Origin: Asanoa siamensis
GTDB lineage: Bacteria > Actinomycetota > Actinomycetes > Mycobacteriales > Micromonosporaceae
Length of the DNA: 64,000 nucleotides
Reading direction: 5' to 3'
Assembly (NCBI RefSeq): GCF_016862555.1
Contig: NZ_BONE01000009.1
Span: 1 to 64,000 of the forward strand
Below the pieces are notes generated by a model that was not told the DNA's origin, did no database searches, and saw only the letters and a list, made by a program, of their open reading frames with translations. Positions 48,713 through 56,833 of this stretch are shown in pieces. The translations under genes were made by a program, and so were the position numbers. Numbering within the stretch: the first letter of the stretch is position 1; the number at the start of each line of letters is the position of its first letter.

Positions 48713-51328
48713 GTGGCTTTGAAAAAGGCGATTGACGGTGTCTCAGCGCCGGTCTCCTCCATCGCGAGTATTGTGTCTGACCTGGTCTTGGCGGCCGGCG
48801 GCCAGGTTCGGCACACCGATACGTGGTTGCACGTGGACAACCCTCGACTGTCCTTTCCCGATCACGGGTGGAAGCTGCACATATCATCGCGACCTGCGGA
48901 CTTCTCGAATCTCCTGCAGACGGTGATGCCGTTGCTGCTGTCGGCGGAATGCATGTTCAAGGTGGCGAGCTCAATCCGCGTGCTTACCGAATTGAACGAC
49001 GGCGTCACCTCCCCGGCGAGCGTCGGTAAGGCGATTACGGTTTATCCACACCAGGACCAGGTGACCCGGCTCGGGGCCGAACTCGTCGAACTGCTGCGCG
49101 GGCGGGTGGGACCGCAGGTTCTTAGCGACCGTAGGGTGGCGCAAGACGCTCCGGTCTTCTACCGGTACGGGCCCTTTCGCAGCACGCTCATGGCGAGCAA
49201 GGAGGGCATCGTACGGTCCGTAATGGTCGGCCCCGACGGTTCCGTCTTCGAAGGCACCGCCACACTCGGTTACGAACAGCCCCCATGGGCAACTGACCCT
49301 TTCCGAGTGACCTCGCCCAAGGACGACGCCGGCTTACCCACGTTGGTGGGCCAGCACTATCGACTTGACAAGGGCCTCATGGAGTCCGCGCGCGGCAACG
49401 TGTACCTAGCCACGGACGTACGGACAGACGAGAAGGTGGTATTGAAGCAGGCCCGCGCGTACGTGGCGGAGGCTTTGGACGTCGACGCGCGGATCCGCCT
49501 ACGCAATGAACGCTTCGTGCTTACCGCCCTGCAGGACGTGGCGGGCGTGGCACGCTTCCGGGACCACTTCCGACACGGAATCGATGAGTACCTTGTCACG
49601 TCGTACGACGGAAGGTTCAGCCTGAAGGATTTCGTGGCCCGCAAGGGACGATTCACACCCCTGCGCGAGACGGATCCGCACGCGACCAGCAAGGACCACC
49701 AAAGCCTCGATTGGCTCGCTCACCAGCTCGCGCTCACACTGCAGGAGATTCACAGCCGCGGTTACCTCGTGCGCGACCTGAGCCCGAAGAACATCGTCAT
49801 GGGAGCGGCCGGTGACAGCGTTACCTATATCGACTTCGGCTACTGCAACCACCACAACGTGGTGCTCAGAGGAGGCACGAAGGGGTACGCGCCGGCGCGG
49901 CAGATGGCGGGCGACCCCGCCGCCCCCGGCGACGACCTGCACGCGCTGGGTATGACGCTGTTCGTGGCCATGACTGGTGCCGAACCTGTGGTGGACGATG
50001 ACGATCCGGACGCGTCCCGCGTCATCGCGCTCCGCATGATCGAACGGATCTTCGGCGACCGGCCGCCACCCGTGGTGTCCCTGATCGCAGAACTGCTCTC
50101 CAGCGACCTTCAGGTCATGACAACCGCATTCTCGGCACTCGCCGATGGTCGCGGCGGAACTGACGGCTGGGAGGCCCGACGCCACACTTCGGTCCCGTAC
50201 CGACGTGGCTCCGAGGCGGCCATGCTGGTGGACCGGTACCTCACCGCACTTCTCATTTCGGTGAACGAACAGCTTGACCAGCCGGAAGAAATTTCCGATG
50301 CCAGCGTCTACCGCGGTACGGCTGGCGTCGGGCTATCCCTGCTGCGGCACCTGGACAGTCCCGGCGTAGCCGCGACCGTGGCGCGAATCGCCGCCACAAC
50401 GTCGCGTACCGCGGAGCGGGTGGCGCTGAAGCCCGCCTTGTACGTGGGTACCACCGGAGCCGAGATCTTCCTACGTCGTGCTCTGGCGGCCGGAGTGCCG
50501 GGCGAACCACTGCCGTCGGAGCTGCTCTTCGGCGGACCCGATGAGCGGACCGAGGTTGATGACGTCATCCTCGGTGCTGCTGGCATCGGACTCGGCCACC
50601 TCTTGCTCAGAGACCTGGACCCGCGCCCAGAACACGATGCGGCCATCCGGCACTGTCTCGAGTTCGTCACCGAACACGACATGCCACGGACATTCTTCGA
50701 CCCTGAGGACGCCTCGGTGCCAGGGCTCGACACCACGTTCGGCCTTGCCCACGGACACGCTGGACCGGTCGAGTTCCTGCGGCAGCTTGTCCTGCGCTCC
50801 CCAACCGAAGACACGCGAAGGCTGTACGCCGCGCGCCTCGCGCGACTCGCGGAAGGCGTACCCGGGTTCATTGACCGGGCCAGGAGAAGGAACGCTGTTC
50901 CGCTGTCCAGCTCGTGGTGCCGCGGCATGGCTGGCATGGGGAGAGTTCTCCTCGCGGCTGGTCGTCAACATTCGGACAACTCGCTGGTCGACCTGGCGGT
51001 AGCCTGTGCGGATGGTTGCCTTCGTTGGCTGCCCTATCTGACGAAGGTCGGCCAATGCTGCGGGCTCGCGGGCATCGGAGAGCTGTTCTGCGACCTCGTG
51101 GACCACGACGAACGGTTCCTGGCGGCGGCCGAGTCGGTCACCGTTCAGATTTCGATTACCGCCGTTGGCACGTCATTGGTCGAGCAACGTCCACACTGGA
51201 ATCGCACCAACGACATGTCCTGGTCCACTGGCACAGCGGGCATTCTGGACTTCGTCACTAGGCTTCGGGACCTTGGTTCGTCCTCCATCACGCTCGGCGC
51301 CTCGCCCACTGTGCTTGGGCCCTTCTGA
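48713..51328 (+). CDS. Class III/IV-type lanthipeptide synthetase (lyase-kinase-cyclase), LanL-like with CCG zinc motif
   Basis: 871 residues from GTG 48713 (TTG 48719 is an alternative). Three domains: phospho-Ser/Thr lyase-like (about 1-215, with GWKLHISSRP, GKAITVYPHQ and VFYRYGPF); Ser/Thr kinase (about 220-480) with Lys245, RDLSPKN (Asp355) and YIDFGY (Asp374); LanC-like cyclase (about 500-860) with GLAHGHAG (about 679), WCRGMAG (Cys736) and CCGLAG (Cys782, Cys783). Class III enzymes lack the zinc ligands and class IV LanL enzymes have Cys, Cys, His. Here the His of CHG is Cys, the three-Cys site known from ProcM-like LanM enzymes. The enzyme phosphorylates and eliminates Ser/Thr in the peptide, then forms thioether rings. 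No protease or transporter is nearby. Confidence 0.9.
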   Translation: MALKKAIDGVSAPVSSIASIVSDLVLAAGGQVRHTDTWLHVDNPRLSFPDHGWKLHISSRPADFSNLLQTVMPLLLSAECMFKVASSIRVLTELNDGVTSPASVGKAITVYPHQDQVTRLGAELVELLRGRVGPQVLSDRRVAQDAPVFYRYGPFRSTLMASKEGIVRSVMVGPDGSVFEGTATLGYEQPPWATDPFRVTSPKDDAGLPTLVGQHYRLDKGLMESARGNVYLATDVRTDEKVVLKQARAYVAEALDVDARIRLRNERFVLTALQDVAGVARFRDHFRHGIDEYLVTSYDGRFSLKDFVARKGRFTPLRETDPHATSKDHQSLDWLAHQLALTLQEIHSRGYLVRDLSPKNIVMGAAGDSVTYIDFGYCNHHNVVLRGGTKGYAPARQMAGDPAAPGDDLHALGMTLFVAMTGAEPVVDDDDPDASRVIALRMIERIFGDRPPPVVSLIAELLSSDLQVMTTAFSALADGRGGTDGWEARRHTSVPYRRGSEAAMLVDRYLTALLISVNEQLDQPEEISDASVYRGTAGVGLSLLRHLDSPGVAATVARIAATTSRTAERVALKPALYVGTTGAEIFLRRALAAGVPGEPLPSELLFGGPDERTEVDDVILGAAGIGLGHLLLRDLDPRPEHDAAIRHCLEFVTEHDMPRTFFDPEDASVPGLDTTFGLAHGHAGPVEFLRQLVLRSPTEDTRRLYAARLARLAEGVPGFIDRARRRNAVPLSSSWCRGMAGMGRVLLAAGRQHSDNSLVDLAVACADGCLRWLPYLTKVGQCCGLAGIGELFCDLVDHDERFLAAAESVTVQISITAVGTSLVEQRPHWNRTNDMSWSTGTAGILDFVTRLRDLGSSSITLGASPTVLGPF

Positions 51329-51584
51329 GCTGTTCAGGCGTCGCGCGACCAAATGGCGGCGCAGGGCTGCAGGAGGGCCGATCGTGGACAGGCGGGTCGG
51401 CATATCTGAACGACGACGCGACCGAGCTCCGATGAAGTCGGAATGAAGAGGACCGCATTCGATGTACGCATAGACAAATGCTAGGCCCCGACGTGACTTC
51501 ATGGTTGACGTTGTAGAGAGTGGCACCTGCGTCGCCGGGTGGCGCCTCCGCCCCGGTCAGTTCCATGGCCTTCCCACGACGTCA

Positions 51585-51672
51585 TAGCTTTCTGCTCTCG
51601 CGCGGCGCCGATCGCTTCATCCGACGGTGGGTCGGCAGCCAGCACGGCTGGCACCATTTCGAGCTCGTCCAC
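51585..51672 (-). pseudogene. Remnant of a CU044_5270-like gene
   Basis: From GTG 51672 the frame reads VDELEMVPAVLAADPPSDE followed by AIGAAREQK, the N-terminus of the family of membrane proteins that follow ECF sigma factor genes in actinomycetes (they begin MDELxxL...PDPPS..). After this the similarity stops and the frame loses meaning. Order and strand relative to the sigma fragment are as in intact pairs. Confidence 0.5.
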
Positions 51673-51832
51673 AACCTTTGCTGCCTTCCTTGCGATCGTG
51701 TGGGTGTGCTCGACTCGGCGAGTGCCGTAACGAGGTGGCCAACATACGAAGTTCGCGACGAGCCGCGCGTTGGTCTGCTCGATGTCATCTTGGAATCCAA
51801 GGTCCGCGGCCGCAGCACGGCGTGCGCGCGGT

Positions 51833-51957
51833 ATGCCCCCTGCTCGGCCGGATCGAATGAGGTTCGCCGCCGGAAGGCAAGGAGGAAGGCTTCGGCCGCG
51901 ACATCGTCGGCCTCTCCGGCGCCCAGGCGGCGTGCCGCATGGCCATTTTCGCACCCA
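51833..51957 (-). pseudogene. Remnant of an ECF sigma factor gene
   Basis: The frame contains GHAARRLGAGEADDVAAEAF followed by LLAFRRRTSFDP, a good match to region 2 of ECF sigma factors (normally ..RRLGAxxADDVVAETFLVAFRR..RFD). Upstream start and downstream region 4 are missing or out of frame, so this is a fragment. The coding sense continues, frame-shifted, toward the remnant at 51672. Confidence 0.55.
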
Positions 51958-52405
51958 CTCGGCTCCTTTCGTCGATCAGTGCTTTCGATGCTTGTTGACC
52001 GACCCAAGTTGATCTTCACGCGCTGATGCCGAAGTCCAACGCTGCAAGCGAGATGCTGCGCCGGGGTGGCCTATTGCTACGGACTGTGCCCCCGACACCT
52101 GTCCGCGCGACGTCGAGCACACCGACGACGTGGCCGCGCCGCGTTGAATGCCACGTGAAGTCGGCAGACGATTTGATTGCATCGACCCGGCCAGCAACTG
52201 AAGAGAATCATCGTGGCGGTCAGCGGCTGTCGGATGGCCAACGCGTGGTCCGGCCGCCATCCTGCCGCCGAACGGCTGCGTGTCGCTCGCTTCGACCAGC
52301 CGATGGGGCTCGCTACCGCCCGCGTCGTCAGCAATCAATGAGACGTGGTCCGGCAGCAACGGATCGGCTGTCGGCGGAGTACAAGAGCAGTGGAGGTGGC
52401 GCCCG

Positions 52406-52909
52406 GTGCCGGAGGAGTCGTTCGATGAGTTCGTCCATGCGAGCCTGCCTATGCTCAGCCGTTACGCCAACGCGCTGACCGGGTCGGCACACGCGGGCGA
52501 GGATCTCGTCCAGGACACGCTGGTAAAGGTAGCTCGAGCCTGGCGGCGCATAAAGATCGACGGCAATCCCGCCGCGTACGCCCGAAAGGTCATGTTGCAC
52601 ACCTACCTGAGCGCGTGGCGAGGTCTGCTGCGTCGGCCGCGGACCGTCCCGCTGTCGGCCGACTGGGCCGGTCCCGATGAGTATCCGTTGGTCGACTCCC
52701 GCGATCTGTTGCGCCGCGCGCTGGTTGGGTTGCCGCCCGCGCAGCGGGCGGTCCTGGTGCTCAGCTATCTCGACGACGTAGCCGACGACGACATAGCCGC
52801 CCTCATCGGGCGGCGCCCCGCCACGGTGCGCTCGCTGCGCCAGCGCGGGCTGGCCACGCTCCGCCGCCAGTTCGTACGCGAGGCCCAGGGGAGCAGCGAT
52901 GAACGATAG
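52406..52909 (+). CDS. SigE-family ECF-like RNA polymerase sigma factor
   Basis: 167 residues from GTG 52406, ten bases after GGAGG. Region 2: YANALTGSAHAGEDLVQDTLVKVARAW; region 4: LPPAQRAVLVLSYLDDVADD, then IGRRPATVRSLRQRGLATLRR. Small size and sequence match the actinobacterial SigE-70 family. It overlaps the next gene by 11 bases, and that membrane protein is a likely anti-sigma or sensor partner. Confidence 0.93.
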   Translation: MPEESFDEFVHASLPMLSRYANALTGSAHAGEDLVQDTLVKVARAWRRIKIDGNPAAYARKVMLHTYLSAWRGLLRRPRTVPLSADWAGPDEYPLVDSRDLLRRALVGLPPAQRAVLVLSYLDDVADDDIAALIGRRPATVRSLRQRGLATLRRQFVREAQGSSDER

Positions 52910-54113
52910 GTATCCCGCCGTCGAGCCGTTGCTCCGCGACGAGTTCCAAGAGCTGGCCGCACTGCCGCAGCCCGACGTGGTCGCGATGCTGGGTCGGCTG
53001 AAACGTCGCCGACGGCGCCACGGTATCGGCGCCGTCGCCGGCGCCTTGGCCGTGCTCGCGATCCTCGCGGGCATCATCCTCACCGTCGGCGAATCGCCGC
53101 CCCCGCCGGCGGCCGCCACATTGCCAGCGAACCTGGCTGTCACCGGCCCGCCGCAGGTCCACTTCGTCGACGCTGACCACGGCTTCGCCCTGGCGTCCTC
53201 GTGTCCGGCCTCCGCCGGCGCTTGCGGGGTGTGGTTGGCGAACACCTCCGACGGGGGGAGGAGCTGGCAGGCGCACCAGGTCCCAGACCTGACCTATCCA
53301 AACACCGACGAGGGCGCGGAACCCCGGGTCAACCTCCGGGTACTCGACGCGTCCCGGGCAGCCCTGGACGGCTACGACGGCGACCGGCGCTGGTTCACCA
53401 CCGACGCCGGTGCCACGTGGACTCAGCCGTCACCGCGCCCCGACGGCGTCGTGGACAGCATCCCAGCCAACGGTTTGGCCCAGGTCGAAAGCAACGCCGG
53501 CGGCCCGATCGGAATTGTCGTGCTGCTACCCGACGGCCGCTCGGCGCGGTTGGCTACCCCGCCGGTCGCACCGCTGATCGAGTCGATGACCGACGTTGCC
53601 TTCGGTGCCGATGGAAGCGCCTGGGTTGAAGGCGGTAATGATGACCGGTCGTGGGTGTTTGTCAGTCGCAACCGCGGCCGGTCGTGGAACGATGTCCCGC
53701 TTCCCGCGGAGGCGGCCGAGCCGGGCGTACCGCATCGCACGACCGGCCGGCTCGCCGTCCATGACGGCCGGACCGCCTTCCTGGTGGACGCGTACGGCTA
53801 CCGTCTGTGGCGCACGACGGACGACGGACGACACTGGGTTGCGCTGACCGCACCGATCTCCAAACCGTCCGAAGACATCGGAATGAAGGCCACCCCCGAG
53901 GTTGACGGCGGGCTCACTGTCTTCGACATCCTGACCGGTCGCAGCTTCACGCTGCCCGGGAACGGTGAGCGGTTCGCGCCGGTCACCGCCGCGGAGCGGC
54001 GTCCATCCGACCGCATCGGCGCCCGGTTCCTCGCTGGCAGCGGCCAGAGCGGCCAGGAGCCGCCGTATTTCCACTCCTCTGATCGGCGCAGCTGGACGGA
54101 GCTGCGATTCTGA
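52899..54113 (+). CDS. Membrane-anchored BNR/beta-propeller protein paired with the sigma factor
   Basis: 404 residues from ATG 52899, overlapping the sigma factor. The first 40 residues are cytoplasmic and end in RLKRRRRRHG; one membrane helix follows (about 43-62). The external part has repeated Asp-box motifs: NTSDGGRSWQAH, TTDAGATWTQ, SRNRGRSWNDV, TTDDGRHWVAL and SSDRRSWTEL, i.e. a BNR/sialidase-type propeller. The short N-terminal cytoplasmic part could hold the sigma factor. No zinc-type anti-sigma motif is visible. A sensor of extracellular signals is a reasonable guess. Confidence 0.85.
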   Translation: MNDRYPAVEPLLRDEFQELAALPQPDVVAMLGRLKRRRRRHGIGAVAGALAVLAILAGIILTVGESPPPPAAATLPANLAVTGPPQVHFVDADHGFALASSCPASAGACGVWLANTSDGGRSWQAHQVPDLTYPNTDEGAEPRVNLRVLDASRAALDGYDGDRRWFTTDAGATWTQPSPRPDGVVDSIPANGLAQVESNAGGPIGIVVLLPDGRSARLATPPVAPLIESMTDVAFGADGSAWVEGGNDDRSWVFVSRNRGRSWNDVPLPAEAAEPGVPHRTTGRLAVHDGRTAFLVDAYGYRLWRTTDDGRHWVALTAPISKPSEDIGMKATPEVDGGLTVFDILTGRSFTLPGNGERFAPVTAAERRPSDRIGARFLAGSGQSGQEPPYFHSSDRRSWTELRF

Positions 54114-54312
54114 CCAGCCGCCGATAGGCAGCCCGGGGCCGTCACGAGGCGAGATTTCGGAGCATCTAGAAAATCGATTGCCGAGTCGTCGGGCTTCCCG
54201 GAAGCTTGATCCTATGACGTTCTGACGGGCACACCTCATCTCCTCATCGCCCTGCGCGCCGCTGTCGCGTTGGCTGTTGTCCCGTCCGTGCTTCCCGTAG
54301 GAAGAAAGAGCG

Positions 54313-55392
54313 TTGTTGTCTCTGCAGAGCACCGTCGCCGTTTTCGCGTCTCCCGGCAGTTGGATCGAGTCCGATGCTGTCGAGCAGTGTCGGCAGGTCG
54401 CCGCGTTCGAAGGCATGGTGCGGGTTGCTGGCATGCCTGATCTGCACCCCGGCAAAGGGGCGCCGATCGGGGCCGCCATGCTGTCCAGCCTGCTTTATCC
54501 GCACCTTGTCGGGTCCGATATCGGGTGTGGCATCGCCGTGTTTCCCGTCTCGCTCAAGCGGGTCTCACCCGAACAACTCGCTCGGCGATTTCCCGACCTC
54601 GACCGTGAGCCCGCGGACGACGATCCCGCCTGGGACGAAATCGACGGTGAGATTCCGCTCGGCTATCGGAACGGGATCGGCACCGTCGGGCGCGGCAACC
54701 ATTTCGTCGAGTTGGCCAGGGTGCAGACGGTGTTCGAGCCGGACGGGCCGCTCGTCAAGGGCCGTCTCGTGCTCATCGTCCACAGTGGCTCACGTGGTCT
54801 CGGTGAGCGCATCCTCCGCGCGCACACGGAGCTCCACGGCGCGAAGCCGACCGAGGAGCCGGAGCAGTACCTCGAGCAGCACGACGCCGCTGTGCGGTGG
54901 GGGTCGCTCAACCGGCGGCTCATCGCCGCGCGCACGTTGCGGGCCATCGGTGCACGACCCGTCGCGCCCATCGTCGACATCAGTCACAACCTCGTCGAGG
55001 TGAGGGACGGTCTTTACCTCCATCGCAAGGGGGCCGCGCCTGGCGATCAAGGGCACGTGCTGATCGCGGGTACGCGCGGAACGCTGTCGTACCTCGTCGC
55101 CGCGCACGCCGGGCCGGAGGCCAACTGGTCCGTCGCGCACGGGGCCGGGCGCAAGATGTCGCGCGCGGATGCCCTGCGGCGGGGGAAGGCGAAGCACACC
55201 GTGCAGGAGCTCCGGCGCACCAAGCTCGGCTCGATCGTGGTGTGTGGCGATCGGCAGCTGCTGTTCGAGGAGGCGCCCACCGCGTACAAGCGGATCGAGC
55301 AGGTCATCGCCGACCTCACCGACCACGGGCTGGCCACGCCGGTCGCGGCGACCGCGCCACTGGTGACCTACAAGACCAAGGACCGCTCGTGA
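54313..55392 (+). CDS. rtcB2: RtcB2-type RNA ligase
   Basis: 359 residues from TTG 54313, with AGGAAGAAAG upstream. RtcB motifs in order: GMPDLHPGKGAPIGAAM, GSDIGCGIAVF (metal Cys), GTVGRGNHFVEL (metal His), IVHSGSRGLG, DISHNLVE and AHGAGRKMSR with the His that becomes guanylylated. The length is at the short end of the RtcB family, as for RtcB2, and it is coupled to prfH (4-base overlap), the arrangement of the ribosomal-RNA repair pair described in Escherichia coli. RtcB joins 2',3'-cyclic phosphate or 3'-phosphate to 5'-OH RNA ends. I infer repair of cleaved ribosomal RNA or tRNA. Confidence 0.9.
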   Translation: MLSLQSTVAVFASPGSWIESDAVEQCRQVAAFEGMVRVAGMPDLHPGKGAPIGAAMLSSLLYPHLVGSDIGCGIAVFPVSLKRVSPEQLARRFPDLDREPADDDPAWDEIDGEIPLGYRNGIGTVGRGNHFVELARVQTVFEPDGPLVKGRLVLIVHSGSRGLGERILRAHTELHGAKPTEEPEQYLEQHDAAVRWGSLNRRLIAARTLRAIGARPVAPIVDISHNLVEVRDGLYLHRKGAAPGDQGHVLIAGTRGTLSYLVAAHAGPEANWSVAHGAGRKMSRADALRRGKAKHTVQELRRTKLGSIVVCGDRQLLFEEAPTAYKRIEQVIADLTDHGLATPVAATAPLVTYKTKDRS

Positions 55393-56000
55393 CGACCCGG
55401 CACCTGCTGATCTCCGCCGGCCGTGGTCCGCAGGAGTGCGCGTGGGCCGTCGCCCGGCTCACCCAGAGGTTGGAGGCCGACGCCGCACGAAAAGGTCTGA
55501 CCATTGAACGGGTCGAGACCGTCAAAGGCGACCGGCCCGGCACCTTTCTGTCGATCCTCGTCAAAATCAGCGGCGGCAAAGCGGAAGCGCTCCTTACCGC
55601 GTGGAGCGGCACGCTGTGCTGGCAGGCGCCGAGCCCGTTTCGGCAGGGCACGAGCCGCAAGAACTGGTACGTGGTCGCCCAGCCGTGCGACCCGGACACC
55701 ACCCGGACGGAGTTCGACGAGGGCGAGGTCGACGTGGTCGCCTGCCGCACCGGCGGCCCTGGTGGTCAGCGCCGCAACAAGGTCAGCACCGCGGCCCGGG
55801 CGACCCACCGCCCGTCCGGCCTGGTGATCGTGGTCGACACCGAACGCCATTTCGGCCAGAACCGCAGCCGCGCGATCGCGCTGATCCGGCACCGTCTCAT
55901 GCGCGCGGACGACGCCGCCGAGCGGGCGGCGGTCGCCGCCCGCCGACACATCCACGACGAACTCGTCCGCGGCGACCCGACGCGAACCGAACGTCCATAG
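55389..56000 (+). CDS. prfH: PrfH peptide-chain-release-factor homologue
   Basis: 203 residues from GTG 55389, overlapping rtcB2. The catalytic GGQ is at 125-127 in CRTGGPGGQRRNKVSTAARA, with a following THRPSGLVI as in class I release factors. Codon-recognition domain 2/4 elements (PxT, SPF) are lacking, as known for PrfH. It begins with LLISAGRGPQECAWAVARL, a PrfH-specific N-terminal part. PrfH releases peptides from damaged or stalled ribosomes so that RtcB2 can reseal the RNA. The pair may protect against ribotoxins. Confidence 0.92.
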   Translation: MTTRHLLISAGRGPQECAWAVARLTQRLEADAARKGLTIERVETVKGDRPGTFLSILVKISGGKAEALLTAWSGTLCWQAPSPFRQGTSRKNWYVVAQPCDPDTTRTEFDEGEVDVVACRTGGPGGQRRNKVSTAARATHRPSGLVIVVDTERHFGQNRSRAIALIRHRLMRADDAAERAAVAARRHIHDELVRGDPTRTERP

Positions 56001-56011
56001 GTCAGACCAAA

Positions 56012-56169
56012 GAATCGCGGTCACGATCAGCCCGCGCGGTCCCTTCCATGCCGCGAGAGCGACCGCCGCCTTGATCAACCACGCGCGGCGACCGCAACGC
56101 GGCACCGCAATGCCTCAGCGCCGAACCACCGTCGATCCAGGCAGCATCCACCAGAATCTCCGCCTGGAC
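56012..56169 (-). pseudogene. Decayed partial duplicate of the phosphopantetheinyl transferase 3' end
   Basis: Two blocks in this spacer closely match the end of the adjacent transferase gene: TCACGATCAGCCC (about 56020, compare 56213), and CCACCGTCGATCC near 56126 with CATCCACCAGAATCTCCGCC, compare 56265-56304. Block order is the same, but the distance between them differs and no continuous frame remains. It lies between prfH and the intact gene, in tandem orientation. Confidence 0.6.
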
Positions 56170-56188
56170 GGTGCCGCCGGCTGCACAC

Positions 56189-56833
56189 CTACGCCGCGAC
56201 AGCGACTGCCGTCACGATCAGCCCAGTCGAGAGCAGATAGCGCCCCCGCAGCTCCGTCAGTGCCGGACCACCGTCGATCCGCGTGCCGTCCACCAGGATC
56301 TCCGCCCGGAAATAGTCGGCGTCGAAGGTCAGGCTGGCGTCTTCGAAGCCGAGCCAGCGGCCGGTCAGTGGGTACCACACCTTGAACACCGACTCCTTGG
56401 CGCTGAACACCAGACGTTCCCAATGCTCGCATGGCGCGTCCGCCGCGAGGCGGGCGCGCTCCCCCGGCAGCACCACCAGCGAAGCCACCCCGTCCGGGAG
56501 CGGCAGGTCCGGCTCCGCATCGATGCCGAGGCCCGCCAGGTCGGCTCGCCGAGCCACCACCGCAGCCCGGTAACCAGCACAGTGCGTGATGCTCCCGACC
56601 ACCCCGGCCGGCCATAACGGCTCACGGCGCGGACCCGACAGAATCGGCACCGCCGGCACCCCGAGGCTGGCAAGGGCTTGCCGCGCACAACGGCGGGCCG
56701 TGATGAACTCGCGCCGGCGTCCCTCCACGGCGCCGGCGATCGCCGACTCCTCACCCGGAAATGGCGCCTCGTCGGGATCGTCGGTGAAGACCTCGCACGA
56801 CACGGCGACCGCCGGCAGAAGCGACGAAATCAC
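56189..56833 (-). CDS. Sfp/EntD-type 4'-phosphopantetheinyl transferase
   Basis: 214 residues from GTG 56833, overlapping the metallophosphoesterase stop (GTGA). RRREFITARRCARQALASLG, GSITHCAGYRAAVVAR, LGIDAEPDLPL (metal Asp and Glu) and FSAKESVFKVWYPLTG (KEs motif) are in family order. It transfers phosphopantetheine from CoA to the carrier-protein serine, here most probably the ACP of the PKS at the start of this operon. Confidence 0.93.
   Translation of the reverse strand: MISSLLPAVAVSCEVFTDDPDEAPFPGEESAIAGAVEGRRREFITARRCARQALASLGVPAVPILSGPRREPLWPAGVVGSITHCAGYRAAVVARRADLAGLGIDAEPDLPLPDGVASLVVLPGERARLAADAPCEHWERLVFSAKESVFKVWYPLTGRWLGFEDASLTFDADYFRAEILVDGTRIDGGPALTELRGRYLLSTGLIVTAVAVAA

Larger units (their letters stand above)
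51329..52405. other. Gene-poor stretch with decayed remnants
   Basis: No intact gene over about 1.1 kb. The minus strand holds broken pieces of an ECF sigma factor (51833-51957) and of the small gene that normally follows such sigma factors (51585-51672). Other frames give no recognisable product. Composition is mixed, consistent with insertion/deletion scars between the lanthipeptide locus and the SigE-type gene. Confidence 0.6.

Noticed and set aside
51999-52359. Minus-strand ORFs in the gap before the SigE-type gene
   Set aside because: No start signals, no family resemblance, and composition inconsistent with neighbouring genes.
47929-52405. Second attachment site and integrase of an island at tRNA-Arg
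   Set aside because: No duplicate of the tRNA 3' end and no recombinase motif could be found in the window.
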